Assembly (NCBI GenBank): GCA_036346205.1
Contig: JARFJB010001495.1
Location: forward strand, 4,112,501-4,176,500
Direction of reading: 5' to 3'
Length of the DNA: 64,000 bases
Source of the DNA: Vesta saturnalis
Taxonomy: Eukaryota > Arthropoda > Insecta > Coleoptera > Lampyridae
Shown: positions 44,966 through 57,337 of the stretch, one piece after another
Layout of the letters: the number at the start of each line of letters is the position of its first letter
Numbering within the stretch: position 1 is the first letter of the stretch
Notes under the pieces: generated by a model
What the model was told of the DNA's origin: nothing
Seen by the model: only the letters and a program-made list of their open reading frames with translations
Database searches by the model: none
Made by a program: the position numbers and the translations under genes

Positions 44966-45990
44966 TCACTCTTCAAACAACCGTAACTGGTAAATGACAA
45001 TTGAATTGAGGTTACCAACCATGTTTACATGTTACGGGAATTCTAATAAACATTATATATCGAGCTAAATTGATAGAAACATCCCTAATCACAATACAAA
45101 AATTTGCAAAAAAACTCATACTTATAAAAAGTAAGCAACATACCTGACACAAATTGAACTAATTCAAAAAACTAAAACATAAAGGTATCAAAAAAAATGT
45201 ATTTTGAGAAATTTTATAAACTGGAATTTAGTATTTTGAAGGGTACTAATTTGTAACCTTGACCTACATTATTTGCCTTTAAGGACAAAATTGCATAAAT
45301 AAGATTACTGTAACTGTTAATATTAACTAATCATTCGGAAGATGCTGAAGTATGTAGATTTTCCAAATTGTGTAATTAAACGCGCAAAATATTTAAATTT
45401 ATTTCCAACAAAAAAATTCTATATATAGTAAATGAGTCAACGTCACGTAATTGCGTACCTACCAGTATCCAAATTAGTTTAATAAATAGTACTAGTAATA
45501 AAATTAAAATTAACTATAAATTACAAAATAATTGAAATATGAAACGTCCTTGTGACATGACCTTCAATTTCTACAAGTGCAATATGTAAATTACACCATC
45601 TGTCCCGTAATACACGACAAGAAAGAAGTTAATTTTACAAATTTGCAATTCTGTAAAATCTGTAGTGGATCATTACTTTACAATAAAAAGAAAGTTTTTT
45701 TACGATTCATTGTACTGAGCATTCAAAATTAAAAGTAATAACACTTTCGTCTAACTAGACATACTTTCAAATTTTGTTGCATTCAAAATGTTACTTGTTA
45801 ACACAAGTAATCTTAGAAGGAAGGACGTTAAGTTGTATTGTATTTGGATCAGACTTCATTACAAAAAAAAGGAAAAATGCGTACTACTGAAACGATTCCA
45901 AAAACGCCATGATATACATTTTTAAAGACCTTGTAACCGTAACTTACTTATAACTTAATTATAGAATTTTGTATAATAAAAATATAAAAT
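44966..45990. other. AT-rich region with no recognisable gene
   Basis: No coding or repeat structure noted. If 45999-46155 is an exon, this would be its downstream intron. Confidence 0.5.
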
Positions 45991-45998
45991 AAACTTAC

Positions 45999-46155
45999 AC
46001 CACGCTCTATGACCATTATTAACAGTATTGTCCAAACTCTCATGTCCTTCTGAAATTTGCGCTAAACTTGTTTTTTTAAATGAAACAGGAGTATGCACTT
46101 CCGTTTCCGTTTCATTTTGAAATGTATCGGATGATACACCATTCAATTCAATCAT
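45999..46155 (-). CDS. candidate first coding exon of a host gene (MFS/MCT-like?)
   Basis: The minus-strand ATG at 46155 opens a 52-codon stretch, MIELNGVSSDTFQNETETEV to NNGHRAW, running straight into GT-GTAAGTTT (46000-45991), a strong splice donor. The stretch has no low-complexity bias and is not TE-like. A polar N-terminus ending G(H/R)RAW is how monocarboxylate-transporter-type (SLC16) proteins often begin before their first membrane helix, which would sit in exon 2. That family guess rests on a few residues. No second exon was recognised at lower coordinates. Confidence 0.35.
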
Positions 46156-46159
46156 ATTT

Positions 46160-47229
46160 TAGAAATTACATTATTAACTTAAACATCACTGTACACTAAG
46201 GATTTTCTACACTTAATAAATTCACTAAATTAACACAAGCTAAAATGAAAACTGTTGTTTGGCAAAACTTTTACTAATAACTTGTTTTCATTTGCTAATT
46301 CGGTTTTGAAAGTCGCTGTATAATAAAAATAACGTTTACGATTTTATAATACAACAGTTCCGTTTTATGTCACGTGTAGTAGGTTTATTTAGTCTAATTT
46401 TGACATCAAAGCAAAACCGCTCACACACAAAACTCGAAATTATAACTGGAACACTGGTAAAGGATTTATCATATTTTTATCTTATTCGTCGCGATAAATA
46501 CGTTATCAAAACATTATCTAATAATCATTTTTATTTATTTACTTTTAAAGTTTTAGAACATTCACAGCCCGTTATGCAAAAGTTTAATTAGTTATCGGAT
46601 CAATGGTATTATAATTAAGCAAATTTCACGAAAACAAATATCACTTGTTTATCACATGGTTATTTATACAAAATAATTTTACGTACTCATACTGATGTTT
46701 TTGCTAAGTGTGATTCGTATGATAGGACATTGTTTAGTATTGGAAAATTTAGTTGATAATTTTGCCGTTTCTGGCGCTGCAAACTATATTCTCACTCCCA
46801 CCTCTTAAATCAACACTGAAAGCTTTGAAGTTTACACAATTAATCAATATTACATTTCAGCAGGTCACTGGTTAGATAATGTATGAGATGAAATGTGCTT
46901 AAATATCCGTTCGTGTTTATATTGCAGTAAATTGAGCCTTAAAAGGACGTTGACACTTATAATCTCAAAACTGCTACGCAATGACGATATCATTACTTTC
47001 AATTGTATATAATAAAGAAGTAATTGATATATTTAAGCTACATAAAGTTGTTGTGAACTCAATTTTATATTATTTTAAACACTAGATACAAACCCACTTG
47101 AATTTATGCAACAATAAGATTAAAGGGAACATTTTTCACAGTTGATCACGCCGATGTCCAGGAATAAATTGCGTTTCCATGAATTTAAATCATAATTTGA
47201 GGGATATTTGCAATAGAATTTCTTAGTTT
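46160..47229. other. no gene recognised; possible 5' flank of the candidate exon
   Basis: AT-rich, with only short frames (for example 46367-46591 plus) that have no recognisable content. On the minus strand it lies upstream of the candidate exon, so it may hold a 5' UTR or promoter; no motif stands out. Confidence 0.4.
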
Positions 47230-47286
47230 TCAAAGGTTTGAATGAAAGATGTGCATGTACGATTTTTTTTTAAATGAGTTTATAAC

Positions 47287-47518
47287 CTTTAATCCACCCA
47301 TTTTAAACATACTGCTAACCAAACGATTCGGTATATGAATGACGGTAGGTAGGTATGGGTACCATATTTTAATAAAATATAAGCTGTTAAAGAAATAATA
47401 AGTGCTAAAAGTATGCATCGGTCGCCACTGGTACGATCTTTCACTAATAGTAATGGCCCAGGTACAAATCCGAGCAATGTACGAAATAGCCTCATTACTT
47501 GCAGCTTAATTTCCTGAT
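47287..47518 (-). other. possible exon or chance ORF, membrane-like
   Basis: The minus-strand frame follows TTAATCAG (a possible splice acceptor at 47519) and reads EIKLQVMRLFRTLLGFVPGP then LLLVKDRTSGDRCILLALII. GFVPGPLL recalls organic-anion transporter C-termini, but the following residues do not fit, and the rest is hydrophobic AT-rich coding. Low confidence that this is real. Confidence 0.2.
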
Positions 47519-48031
47519 TAATAGATTTCCCAAATAAAAGTTTTTAAATGGTCATTATAGCCTAAAACCAATTATAACGAAATTCTTTGTAATTAAAAAC
47601 TAAATATAGTATAATTTAATTGCATTAAAAGGGGGGTCACTTTTCTAACCTTACACGAAATATAAATTTACCGTAAAGAAGTCAAAATATGAGGTTATAC
47701 AAAAAAAATTCCTACCAATATTGCCGGTTTTGCACATTTCGGGATGATCTGAAAAATAGTGTTTTTGTGTCTTCCTTCTATAACAGGGCATATGCAGACC
47801 GAAATCGCGTTACCGTGTACGTATACGCATCGGTTATTTTGTCCTTATAAACTACAAATTACATCTAGAAATTCATGATGTAAAAGACCAGGTGTAGCAT
47901 TCCGCATAATGACCGATCGAACAATAGACGACAGCCAATCAAATTTTTATCTCAAGTAGCGCCATATTCAAATGCAGAATTAGTCACACTGTGACGAAAA
48001 ATGCAAACAAAATTAAAAAATTTGTAATATA

Positions 48032-50169
48032 CAGGGTGTACTTTAAATTCACCGACAAACGGAAAGTGGAGATTCTATGATTCAAAATAAGACAAAAATT
48101 ATCATAAACGCTTTTCCAAAAATGCTTCCTAACCGAGATATAGGTTGATTAAAAAATAATTTTTTTAAGAATTTTGTAAGATTCCTCAAAAACTATAAAA
48201 GATATTACACTGAGATTTGGTACACCTAAATGTCTAATTAAGTACAATTAATCAGGTGAGTTTGAGACAACTGGCTCCATCCAGTGGCGTAGAATATGTT
48301 AATCACTTTAAGTAAAAAAAAACGCACGTCCCTGCTTTTTTTGAAAAAATATACTTTGTTAAATTCAACATTTAATTCTGCAAATAAAATCATAGTTAGT
48401 ATTTTTTAGATTCGGCACCCGTTTTTGAAATATTAACATAAACGACTACATTATTCAGTAATAACCAAATTAAATATATCAGAGAGTGCTTTGGATTTGA
48501 CAGTTACGTATCTTATGTTTGCTAAAATAGTTGCATTTACGCGTGTTTTGTAATTAATTGTTTGTGTCTAATTACTGTGAAAAAATGAATTATTCCAAAC
48601 GAGAACTGATCGATATGCATTTATGTTCCGGTAATACTAATTGCAATGTTCGTGCAGCTGCTCGACTTTATGAACAAAGATTTCCAAATAGAAGACATCC
48701 ACATCATACTGCGTTTAGAACCGTTCATCGTAACTTGTGTATGGAAGTTTAAAAGGAAAGAAAAATTCCGGACGAAATGCTCGTGTACCAGTCAAAATTG
48801 AGGAACAAATTTTAGATAGAGTTTATGAAAATTCGTCAATAAGTACGCGTGAGTTAGGTGTGTCGCATAGCAAGTCTTGGAAAGTTTTACGAGAACAAAA
48901 TTAACATCCCTTTCACCTACAAAAAGTACACGCATTATTGCCTGCTGACCATCCTCGTCGAATGAATTTTTGCGAATGGTTTTTAAATAAAAATGCTGAA
49001 GATGTACAATTTGTTAGAAACTTACTGACCACTTATGAGTGTATTTTTTCCCGAAATGGAATAATAAACTTGCATAATTTCCACAAATGGTTAGATGAAA
49101 ATCAGCATCAAACTGTAGTTACAGCTCACCAACATAGATTTAGCGAAAATATTTGGATAGGTTATATAAACGATCACCTAATCGGACCTATCCGTTTTCC
49201 TCATAGACTTACTGGCGAATTCTATTTAAACTTTTTGAGAGATTTGCCAGAATTGTTTGACGACGTACCCTTAGATGTTAGAATGAACATGTATTTCATA
49301 CACGATGGTGCACCACCACATTCTACACGAAACGTCAGAGAATTTTTAAATGCATGGTTTCCTGGACGCCGGATTGGACGAGGAAGTGAAGTACCGTGGC
49401 CGGCACGATCGCCAGATTTAAACCCATTGGATTTTTTTGTGTGGGGGTATCTGAAAACTGGTGTCTATTCTGTTCAAATTGATAATTGAGAGCAACATTG
49501 GAATCGCATACAGATGGCATGCGATGAGATTAGGGCTATGCCACAAATATTTCAGTGTGTTAGGTTTCATTTGCTAAGAAGAATACAAGCTTGCATTCAA
49601 AAGGAAGGAGGACATTTTGAAATATATGTATAAAAATAATTATTATTTTGATTCCTTCAATATCTCTTTAATAATGTACCTAATAGCTAACTGCCTTATT
49701 TTTGTAAAATAAAACAAATTTTGATTTTTATTGAATAATGTAGTCGTTTATGTTAATGCAAAATATTTCAAAAACGGGGTGCCGAATCGAAAAATACTAA
49801 GTATGATTTTATTTGCAGAATTAAATGTCGAATCTATCAAAAAAATATTTCTTCAAAAAAACCAGGAGCGTGCGTTTTTTTTACTTAAACTGAGCAACTT
49901 AAAATATTCTACGCCACTGGATGGAGTCAGTTGACTCAAACTCACCTGATTAATTGTATTTAATTAGACATTTAGGTGTACCAAATCTCAGTGTAATATC
50001 TCTTGTAGTTTTTGAGGAATCTTAAAAAAACCTTAAAAAAAATATTTTTTAATCAACTTGTATCTCTGTTAGGAAGCATTTTCGGAAAAGCGTTTATGAT
50101 CATTTTTGTCTTATTTTGAATCATGGAATCTCCAGTTTTCGTTTGTCGGTGATTTTAAAATACACCCTG
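48032..50169 (+). mobile_element. mariner-type DD41D element with ~435-bp TIRs, copy 2
   Basis: Complete ends: CAGGGTGTACTTTAAATTC at 48032 and GATTTTAAAATACACCCTG at 50169, each next to TA (48030-48031 and 50170-50171). The inverted repeats reach inward to the ACGACTACATTATTCAGTAA block near 48443 and its mirror near 49730. This is the same family as 23942-26090 and clearly similar over the full length, so two insertions of one family lie 24 kb apart. Confidence 0.95.
48585..49633 (+). pseudogene. DD41D transposase, copy 2
   Basis: Starts MNYSKRELIDMHLCSGNTNC with the same HTH, ending early at 48752 by frameshift. The catalytic part (48938-49489) has LLTTYECIFSRNG, where the first Asp (TTDECIF in copy 1) is Tyr, then IHDGAPPHSTR and WPARSPDLNPLDFF. 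Exactly 41 residues separate the last two Asp, the DD41D spacing. A stop at 49487-49489 precedes the final segment, which ends at 49633. Confidence 0.9.
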
Positions 50170-50362
50170 TATAATACAAAATTATAATAATCATAAACTA
50201 ATAAAACTATATGATTTTTAATAAATTGACGAAAAAAAATAAATTTCTATATCGATTAATGAGTAGTAAAGGAAGATGCCATGTTGCGTTTTGTATTTTG
50301 GATAAATTTCTGGTTGGTCGGAGAAAATGACTACTGGGCATCTGTGGGATTGCTACACCTGG

Positions 50363-51463
50363 GGCCTGTAACACAAGATCTACAAGTGCAACACTTGTAC
50401 GCTTTTGGTTAGAGACTTGTCAAGTTTTATAACACAAGTCAACTTGTACTAACCTGCGTAGGACTTATAATTACGGAAAATATTTTATAATTGTAGGTCT
50501 GCTCTGTAACTCAAAATTAACATTTGTAAGTTTATGTTACGCATTCCATTACAATTGTAGGAAAATTTTAACTATATCTAAAGGGTGAGTACGAATTTCT
50601 ACAAGTATTAGTTTAAAAGAAATTGCTTTATTCACACGCCCCGCGCAATATGTGGTCAAGTTCAAGTGATGACGAAGACGTACTTCGTGTGCTGCGAGAC
50701 CTATTTCCAGCTTTACGGAACAGCAGTAATCACTGGTTAGGAAATGGAGGACAATACCATGGTGTGTGTGATAAGCATGGTGTATCGAAAATGATTTTGT
50801 GGATGCTGTTAATGAAATAAAATTTAACGAAGTAATATCTTGGCCTGCTAACACTTGTGTAATGCAGGGCTTTTATGACATGGCAGACATGCCCGAGATA
50901 TGTAGCGCCATTGACCTACAAATATAGATGCTCCAAGTATTAATGAAGCAGCTTATGTAGACCGACACGGGAAGCACTCTATTAATTGTATGGCAGATTG
51001 TGAACCTGACATGAAATTCTACTACGTAAGTGCTAATTGGCCGGGAAGCGTGCATCATCAAAGAGTTCTTCGCAACAGTTCATTGTGTCGAAGAATGGAG
51101 AAAGGCTGGAGACGTCACCCTAACGCAGTTATTTTGGGAGATTCCGCGTATCCTTTAATCCCACATATGAACATATGAAAATGCTCTTGATCCAGCTTAA
51201 ACTGCGTTCAATAGAGCTCACAAACGTAGTAGGAGAATTATTGAAAACGCGTTTGGAATACTAAAAGAGAAATTTCCGTGTTTAAACCATTTACACGTTA
51301 ATCCAGTCTTTGCTGGTAATATTTTTAAATGCAGTGCAACGCTAAGCAATTTATCTAAAGCGAATAATCAGTTTGGTGAAATATATCAAGCAGTGAAAGA
51401 TCATGGAGTCCCGGCTGCTGCTGGAGCTCAAACCAGATTACAACAATTAATAAACCACTTTTA
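50363..51463 (+). pseudogene. PIF/Harbinger transposase remnant
   Basis: Begins with a Harbinger-like terminal sequence, GGGGCCTGTAACACAAG (50363). The transposase opens MWSSSSDDEDVLRVLRDLFP (50651), then GGQYHGVCDKHGVSK. A shifted frame carries NEIKFNEVISWPANTC and EICSAID (first Asp, its DG lost in a small deletion), then YVSANWPGSVHHQRVLRNSS, VILGDSAYPLIPH (second Asp) and SRRIIENAFGILKEKFPCL (catalytic Glu). It ends GAQTRLQQLINHF. The N-terminal half is shortened by deletion and the 3' terminal repeat was not found. No separate MADF/Myb-like second gene was seen. Confidence 0.85.
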
Positions 51464-51863
51464 GAGTTAAGTAAATTTATAATTCACTATTATAATTATG
51501 GAGTTTTAATTCTTTACAATAAAGAACTAGTATTTTTCTTAAATAGCTTTCTCGTTTTATTTGAAAAATTATTAAATATGAAACAATAATGCAATATTAA
51601 TACTAAATATATTTTTACAAATTTAGGAAAGTAAGGCGGTCATCATTATTATGCACGTATGGTAAATGGGAATCGATTGAGTAAATTCCAATCAGGCCAA
51701 ACCTAACTCCTTTTCCAATTTAAACATTTAGGATGTGACCAAACAGATTCGTGGGTTATTTTTCGATTATTTGTTGATAAATTAACAGAAGTAGTTAAAA
51801 TCCTTAGATTAGAAGGAAAGTGAGTAAAAATGTGCAATTGTAATGCCTTTTTTCTGCCACAAT

Positions 51864-52842
51864 CCATCTAAAACCAAGGTTGTTGGAGTAATTAATTACA
51901 CGAATCCAACGCAAAACAAGTTCATAACGAAAAGAAAAGACAACTGCATTGTTATGTGTCTGCGGATGGAAGAATGATACCATTACTTTGTATGTTTAAG
52001 AGAAAATACATTATGGAAAACTGGATTAATCAAGAAGTTTCAACACAAGCAACCGTTTCTGGCAGTGGACGAGGATGGATGAGACAACTTTGTTTTTTAA
52101 CTGATTTAAAATGTTTTCTTAAGAACTGTTGGCACAGAGAGACCTGTTTTAATAATTTGTAATGGGCACACTACCCACAACTTTACTAAATTAATTCGAT
52201 CAGCACAAGAAATGAAGTTACGATAGTCAAATTCCGCCTCACACAACATATGCGCTACAACACTAGACGGTGCTGCCTTCAAGAGCATTAAACAAAAGTG
52301 GGATAAGCTTTGTAACTTGCATCGACAGTACCCTCATAAGAAAATCCCCAAGGCAGAGTTTATAGCTGTATTGGCAAGAGTTTTACAGGAAATTACCGGA
52401 CACAGTATCGTCAATAGTTTTCGAGTAACTTATGATCCAGATCCAAACATGATGGGCCCAAACAGAAAATCCATCACTGAATCTCTTTTCAAGTCTGTTG
52501 ATCTCCAAAGACACAAGCAAAATATTTCTTCGGATGGTCATACACCAGAACCACAACAATCGACAGTTGAGGTATCCCTTCCAGATACACATCAATTGAT
52601 CAGTGATGAACGCCCGCCTGATACAGAGCCATCAACTGAGCAGTCGTCCAGAATACAAGCACCTTCCGATGCACTGCCATCGACATCGAAACGCAAATAG
52701 TTTGAAGATTTGCTCTTACAAATGTTAAAACATGACCAGAAACACGAAAAACAAAAAAAGAGAAAGAAGATTGCTAACAACTGCGAAGTAATTACTACTT
52801 TAGGTTACCTTCAAAAGAAAGTAACTGAAGAGAAGGAGAAAT
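51864..52842 (+). pseudogene. pogo-C: pogo-like transposase C-terminal part
   Basis: Fragments: NPSKTKVVGVINYTNPTQNK (51865), SADGRMIPLLCMFKRKYIME (51960), PVLIICNGHTTH (Asp replaced by Asn, about 52144), then broken SASHNICATTLDGAAFKSIK matching the usual PPHTT-LQPLD block. An open frame (52317-52700) has HKKIPKAEFIAVLARVLQEI and a Ser/Pro-rich tail, then a Lys/Glu-rich coiled stretch to about 52960. The N-terminal DNA-binding part and terminal repeats were not found. Confidence 0.75.
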
Positions 52843-52999
52843 AAAAATTGTCAATGAAAAAGAACAAAAACGCAGAGAAACAGAAAAAGATGCCAAAGAA
52901 AAAAGTAAAAGAAAGAAGAAAAAAGTGACAAATGCAAAAAAAATGCGAAGAAGAAAAGCAAAAAAACGCAATGAAATTGATAACGATTCAAGTGATGAT

Positions 53000-53814
53000 T
53001 CTGGTCATTTTACCTCTTGGTTTGTCTATAAAAGATTCCTTACCCTCAATTATTGGGTACGATGATTCTTGCTAGTCCTCTCTGTTTAGTCTGTCGTAAT
53101 ACTTTCCCAATTTATTCATTACTTCTTCCGTTTCCTCAACAAAGTTCCTCCTATTTTTCTATTTTGGTATCCCTTTCAGTTTTTCTTTAACCATCTGGTT
53201 CCCTTATTCTTAAAATTCGCAGGGATAATCCAGATCTTCTGTTTATTATAGTAAGTCTGCAGTTTTTGTATTTACTTCTGTTGGTTCATTTTCAGTGGTC
53301 GCCATTTTCTTTTGTCCTTTTTTTACTCGGCAGGTTTCACACTGTCCACACTAACTCTTCTTTTGGCTATACGTTGTTTCTTCTCTAATCACTTCCTTAC
53401 TACTTCTTTTGTAGTAGTTCTGTTTTTTTTCCCACTTATGTTCAGTACATGTTGTACCCGTCTCCGTCTTTAATATTTCACGCATCTTCCTCCTGAACTA
53501 TGCTGTAATCTTTTCATTATTTAGTTTACATACCTCGTATTTGCGTGTGCATTTATCATGTACCTGCTTGTATTTCTCTGGTACACCATCCTTACCAAAA
53601 AATAGGTGAGCTACACTCTGTCCCTCTCATACTTCTTAGATTCCTTATGTGTTTTTGATGTACCAATACATGACGTGTGTTCTCCCATCTGGTGAAGTCC
53701 CCATCTCTGTGGGTTCTACTTAAGTATATCTCTTAGTTTCTCGTAAAACTCATTTTTTTCATCGTTCTCATTTTCTTCAGTGGGTGTATGGATTAAAACT
53801 ATGCTTACGTTCCG
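53000..53814. other. C/T-rich region, no recognised gene
   Basis: The plus strand is pyrimidine-rich. The minus strand reads Glu/Lys-rich pieces such as NRRNFVEETEEVMNKLGKYY that look weakly protein-like, but the frames are short. It may be a decayed TE coding region. Confidence 0.35.
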
Positions 53815-53925
53815 TCTCTTATCGATATTATTGATACTATCCATATCATCGATATTTTCGATATTGTCGATATTGTCGGTAATGTCGATATTGTCGATAT
53901 TATAGATATTATCGACAAATTAAGT
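53815..53925. repeat. 9-bp minisatellite of CGATATTGT type
   Basis: About a dozen imperfect repeats of CGATATT(G/A)T. No flanking duplication was noted. Confidence 0.85.
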
Positions 53926-56105
53926 ACTAGATTTCATGAGATTACAGTGAAACAAGACAAAATAAAAGAAAATTTTATGAATTTTTTAGTTTATGAAAGT
54001 TTTAAAGTGAAACATGATATACTGATGTCAACAGGCTACCTCAACGTCTCTATCTTGGCTTTATCACTTTTTAGCCTACTAGAATAAACACTACTTTTGT
54101 CATGTGTCCATGATTTTATCAAGATTTGCCGATAATTTTCGAAATTATAACTTATTTGTTAGTACCGAACATCTTAAATGTAGTATAGACTCTCGTAATT
54201 GAATGTAGTAACGCATTAATGATTGGATAAGCTTTTCTGTTGTAACGTTTTCTTTTGTAGTTTACGTATTTGAAAGGTTTACGATTTTTTTTGTATTTTC
54301 TAAAATGAAAATGAAGCTTTTGTTGTTGATCGAAGTAAAATGAAAGTTTAAAAGGAACATGGGATTTACATTTTTGGTATCGATATTAAGGGAAATCCTC
54401 CTACTAATTTGAAAGAAAACATTCGTTAGTGTCTTTGTAAATAAGGATAGTTTTGTATAAATAAATGTGTTCGTTATTTTAAATTGGTTAAATTTAGTTA
54501 AATTACGTCGATTGCGTTATATAAAATTTAAATTAAAGAACGTATTCAAATGATTACATTGTAAGGTACATCTTTTGCAAAAGTGAAAGTTAGCCGCCAG
54601 TCCGGCACCATTTCGGTTGATGAGAATGGTTTCAAACAAAGAATTTGTCTTTAAATACATGGCAGTGAAGGCACAAAATTCCAATTTACCATGTATCAAA
54701 TTACTTAGATAAGGTTTCAAGAAGAAGTAGGCTCTGCTGACGATACAATCTCACCCGACGAGTTGGATTTCGTTTTCTGCCTGTTTATACCGTAACACTT
54801 TTTAATGCGAACTAGAAACAATTGTACTTAAGGTAGAAAAAAGAAAAATTTTACTGATTGCTTAAAAAAGAAAATTGTCTAATTAATTATTATATAATTA
54901 AATAATATTTTAAAATATTTTATTAACTTACCAGAAAAAAGTTTCTGATTAAAATTACAAGTTATTATTCAAGCAAATGGTTCTACCATAAATCCAGAAA
55001 TTATCGCTGAAAAATGAAAAAAAAAAGTAAATCAGATATTTTACTTAAACGATTGTTAGGATCTTTAGAATTAGTAACGTTTAGAACAATTACTGCAAAT
55101 AATCTAACTGCATAAAAATCATTGACTACTGCTAATGCATTACTTACAATAAACTCCCGCGTAACTGTACGTTGTAATAGGTACACCTCAGTAAATATTC
55201 TTTAATGTAAGAAAATAAACTTACATTAAATTAGTAGATGTAGTGTTAGTGAGTTTAATATATTAAATAACAAATATATTTTCCATTACTCTGTTTTAGA
55301 TACATAATTACACTATAAATCTAATTCCTAATTAACCATTTATGATCGCATTTATAATATCTTGACACAAGAAGTATTTTGTATTTAGCACAGTGAAAGG
55401 TTATATTACAATAAATTAACAATCTGACCCTTATAAATACATACAAATTATACTAATTAGTTAAACTCTAATGAAGTAGTTTGTTATATCTTACTTATGA
55501 ACTTATTTGGGATTAATTTTTTTATAGTATTTAAATGCAAAAAAAAATAAATTAAATTGGAACATTGCTAATTAATGAAACTGTCTCTCGAATCTAATCT
55601 ACCCCATTTACCATAAGTAGTAATAGAACTATGGTAACGTATCATAAGAAAACTATCGTCATACTTGTTTAAAATTGCCTATTATTCTTTATAAAAAGGA
55701 AAAAAGAATAACATACTACTATTTATTTTAACACGCGTCCAGTTAATTTTTTGAGGAGCTCAACTAAAGAATAAAACTTTTAGTTTTTTACATAAATTTG
55801 ATAATCAATTATGGTTTAGTTAAATTGTTTGATCTAACGGTTTGTTTGTTGTTTGTAAATAGATAAAAGTTTATGGATTACACGCGTTGGTGAGAGTAGG
55901 ATAGTAAAAGGAATTTTATAAAGGAGTCTAATATTTTTTAAAAAACAGTGGTTGATCTTACTTACCTTTAAGTAATTAATTTATAGTTTAGCTTGAGTTG
56001 AAATTACGTCATTCGAAATTACTTCTTTGTAGTTAAAATTGTTATCGCAGTCTCGAAAGGTATTAAATTTCTGATTGTTGAAATGAGTTTTTAAGTAACA
56101 TAATA
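53926..56105. other. AT-rich region with no recognisable gene
   Basis: Only short frames are present (for example 54517-54720 and 55001-55186 on the minus strand), with no motif content. No repeats worth naming were seen. Confidence 0.5.
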
Positions 56106-57335
56106 CAGGGTTATTACAAATGATGTTCATGATTTCAAGTGTACATAAATCTGGTTTTATTTATCATATAAAAAAATAAAATGGTTACATTTCAAGAAAA
56201 ACTCAAAAAGTTTCATCCCAGGTGTCAAGAATTAAAAAATGTTCGATATGGGAACCCCTTATGATACAACAGATATCAAGGCTATATTCGAACTCTTGCC
56301 ATACTTTGTTAAGAGTGTCTTGGTCGATTGTTACGTTGGCTCTGATAATCCGTTGTTGTCTCATGTATTCTTTCTGGTAACGGTATCTATCTTTGATGTA
56401 TCCCCATAAGAACAAGTCACAGAGGGTGATGTCCGGAGATCTCGGAGGCCAGTTGAAGAGTGCACCATCATTTGGACCAACACGACCGATCCATCTGTCA
56501 GGCCACCGATTTCGAAGTTCAGTCCTAACATCGAAATAGTAATGTGGACGTGCGCCATCTAATTGCAGAATGAAATTTGGGTATTCTTGTTATAATTGCA
56601 GTAGAAGCCATTCCGTTATCATGTACAAGAAAATTATTACATTTATTGTTTGTCCAACAAAGAAAAAAGGCCCGTACTTGACAGCACAAAACACATTAAC
56701 TTTCAAAGAATCGCACATGTGCTCGATATAGGTATGTGGGTTCTCCGAGCCCCATATTCTGACATTATGTCTGTTCACTTTACCACACAAGTGGAATGTG
56801 GCTTCACCACTAAAGACTAACCATTTTACAAAGTTTCCATTTTCCGTCAAGGCCTGCATGTTCTCACGAAATGAAAGTCTTAGAACTTTTTTTGTTTGGT
56901 TTTAAATGCTTGAACAAGCTGAATTTTGTAAGGCTTGATATTTACACTGTTGGCTGTGGTAAACCAAGCTCTCTGCTGCATTTAACAGTAGATTTCTGTC
57001 GACTACGCGTAAAACTTTACCTTACCTGCTCTACCACTTTCGAATAGTGATTGCTAGGGGGGTCTTCATTAAATTTGGTACTAAAGTGTCGTTGCACACT
57101 AATAAATGATTTATTGATGCGGTAATCCAACACAAAATGCTTTCCTGTCTTCAAACTCAGTCATTACACAATTGACAACAATTGACTTTAACAAACAGCA
57201 GATACGTACCTAAACCAATGTAAACGAAACTTTATGAGTATTCCTTTCCAGTGTTACCAAGTGAAATGGTCTTAAAACAGATTAATCCAGTAATATTTAT
57301 AATTGAAATCGGGAACATCATTTGTAATAACCCTG
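56106..57335 (-). mobile_element. mariner/IS630-type element, 1,230 bp, both ends
   Basis: TIRs are CAGGGTTATTACAAATGATG at 56106 and its mirror ending ATAACCCTG at 57335. TA lies on each side (56104-56105 and 57336-57337). The length and minus-strand transposase fit a nearly full-size element. Confidence 0.93.
56203..57045 (-). pseudogene. mariner/IS630-type transposase, broken
   Basis: Minus-strand pieces in order: SRQKSTVKCSRELGLPQPTV (57010), KIQLVQAFKTKQKK, WLVFSGEATFHLCGKVNRHN, NVRIWGSENPHTYIEH, ILQLDGARPHYYFDVRTELR, NRWPDRWIGRVGPNDGALF, WPPRSPDITLCDLFLWGYIK, ending near 56203. The first catalytic Asp (usually SDEATF) is Gly; the second (LDGARPH) and third (SPDITLCD) are present. There are 46 residues between the second Asp and the Asp of LCD, wider than in the DD41D elements. 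Confidence 0.88.
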
Positions 57336-57337
57336 TA

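Noticed and set aside
47287..47518. Organic-anion transporter gene
   Set aside because: Only GFVPGPLL matches; the residues after it do not fit the family, so no gene name is given.
8045..50171. CRISPR-like array from the spaced repeats
   Set aside because: The spacings are irregular, the units are diverged, and the genome is an insect's; they are TE ends and microsatellites.
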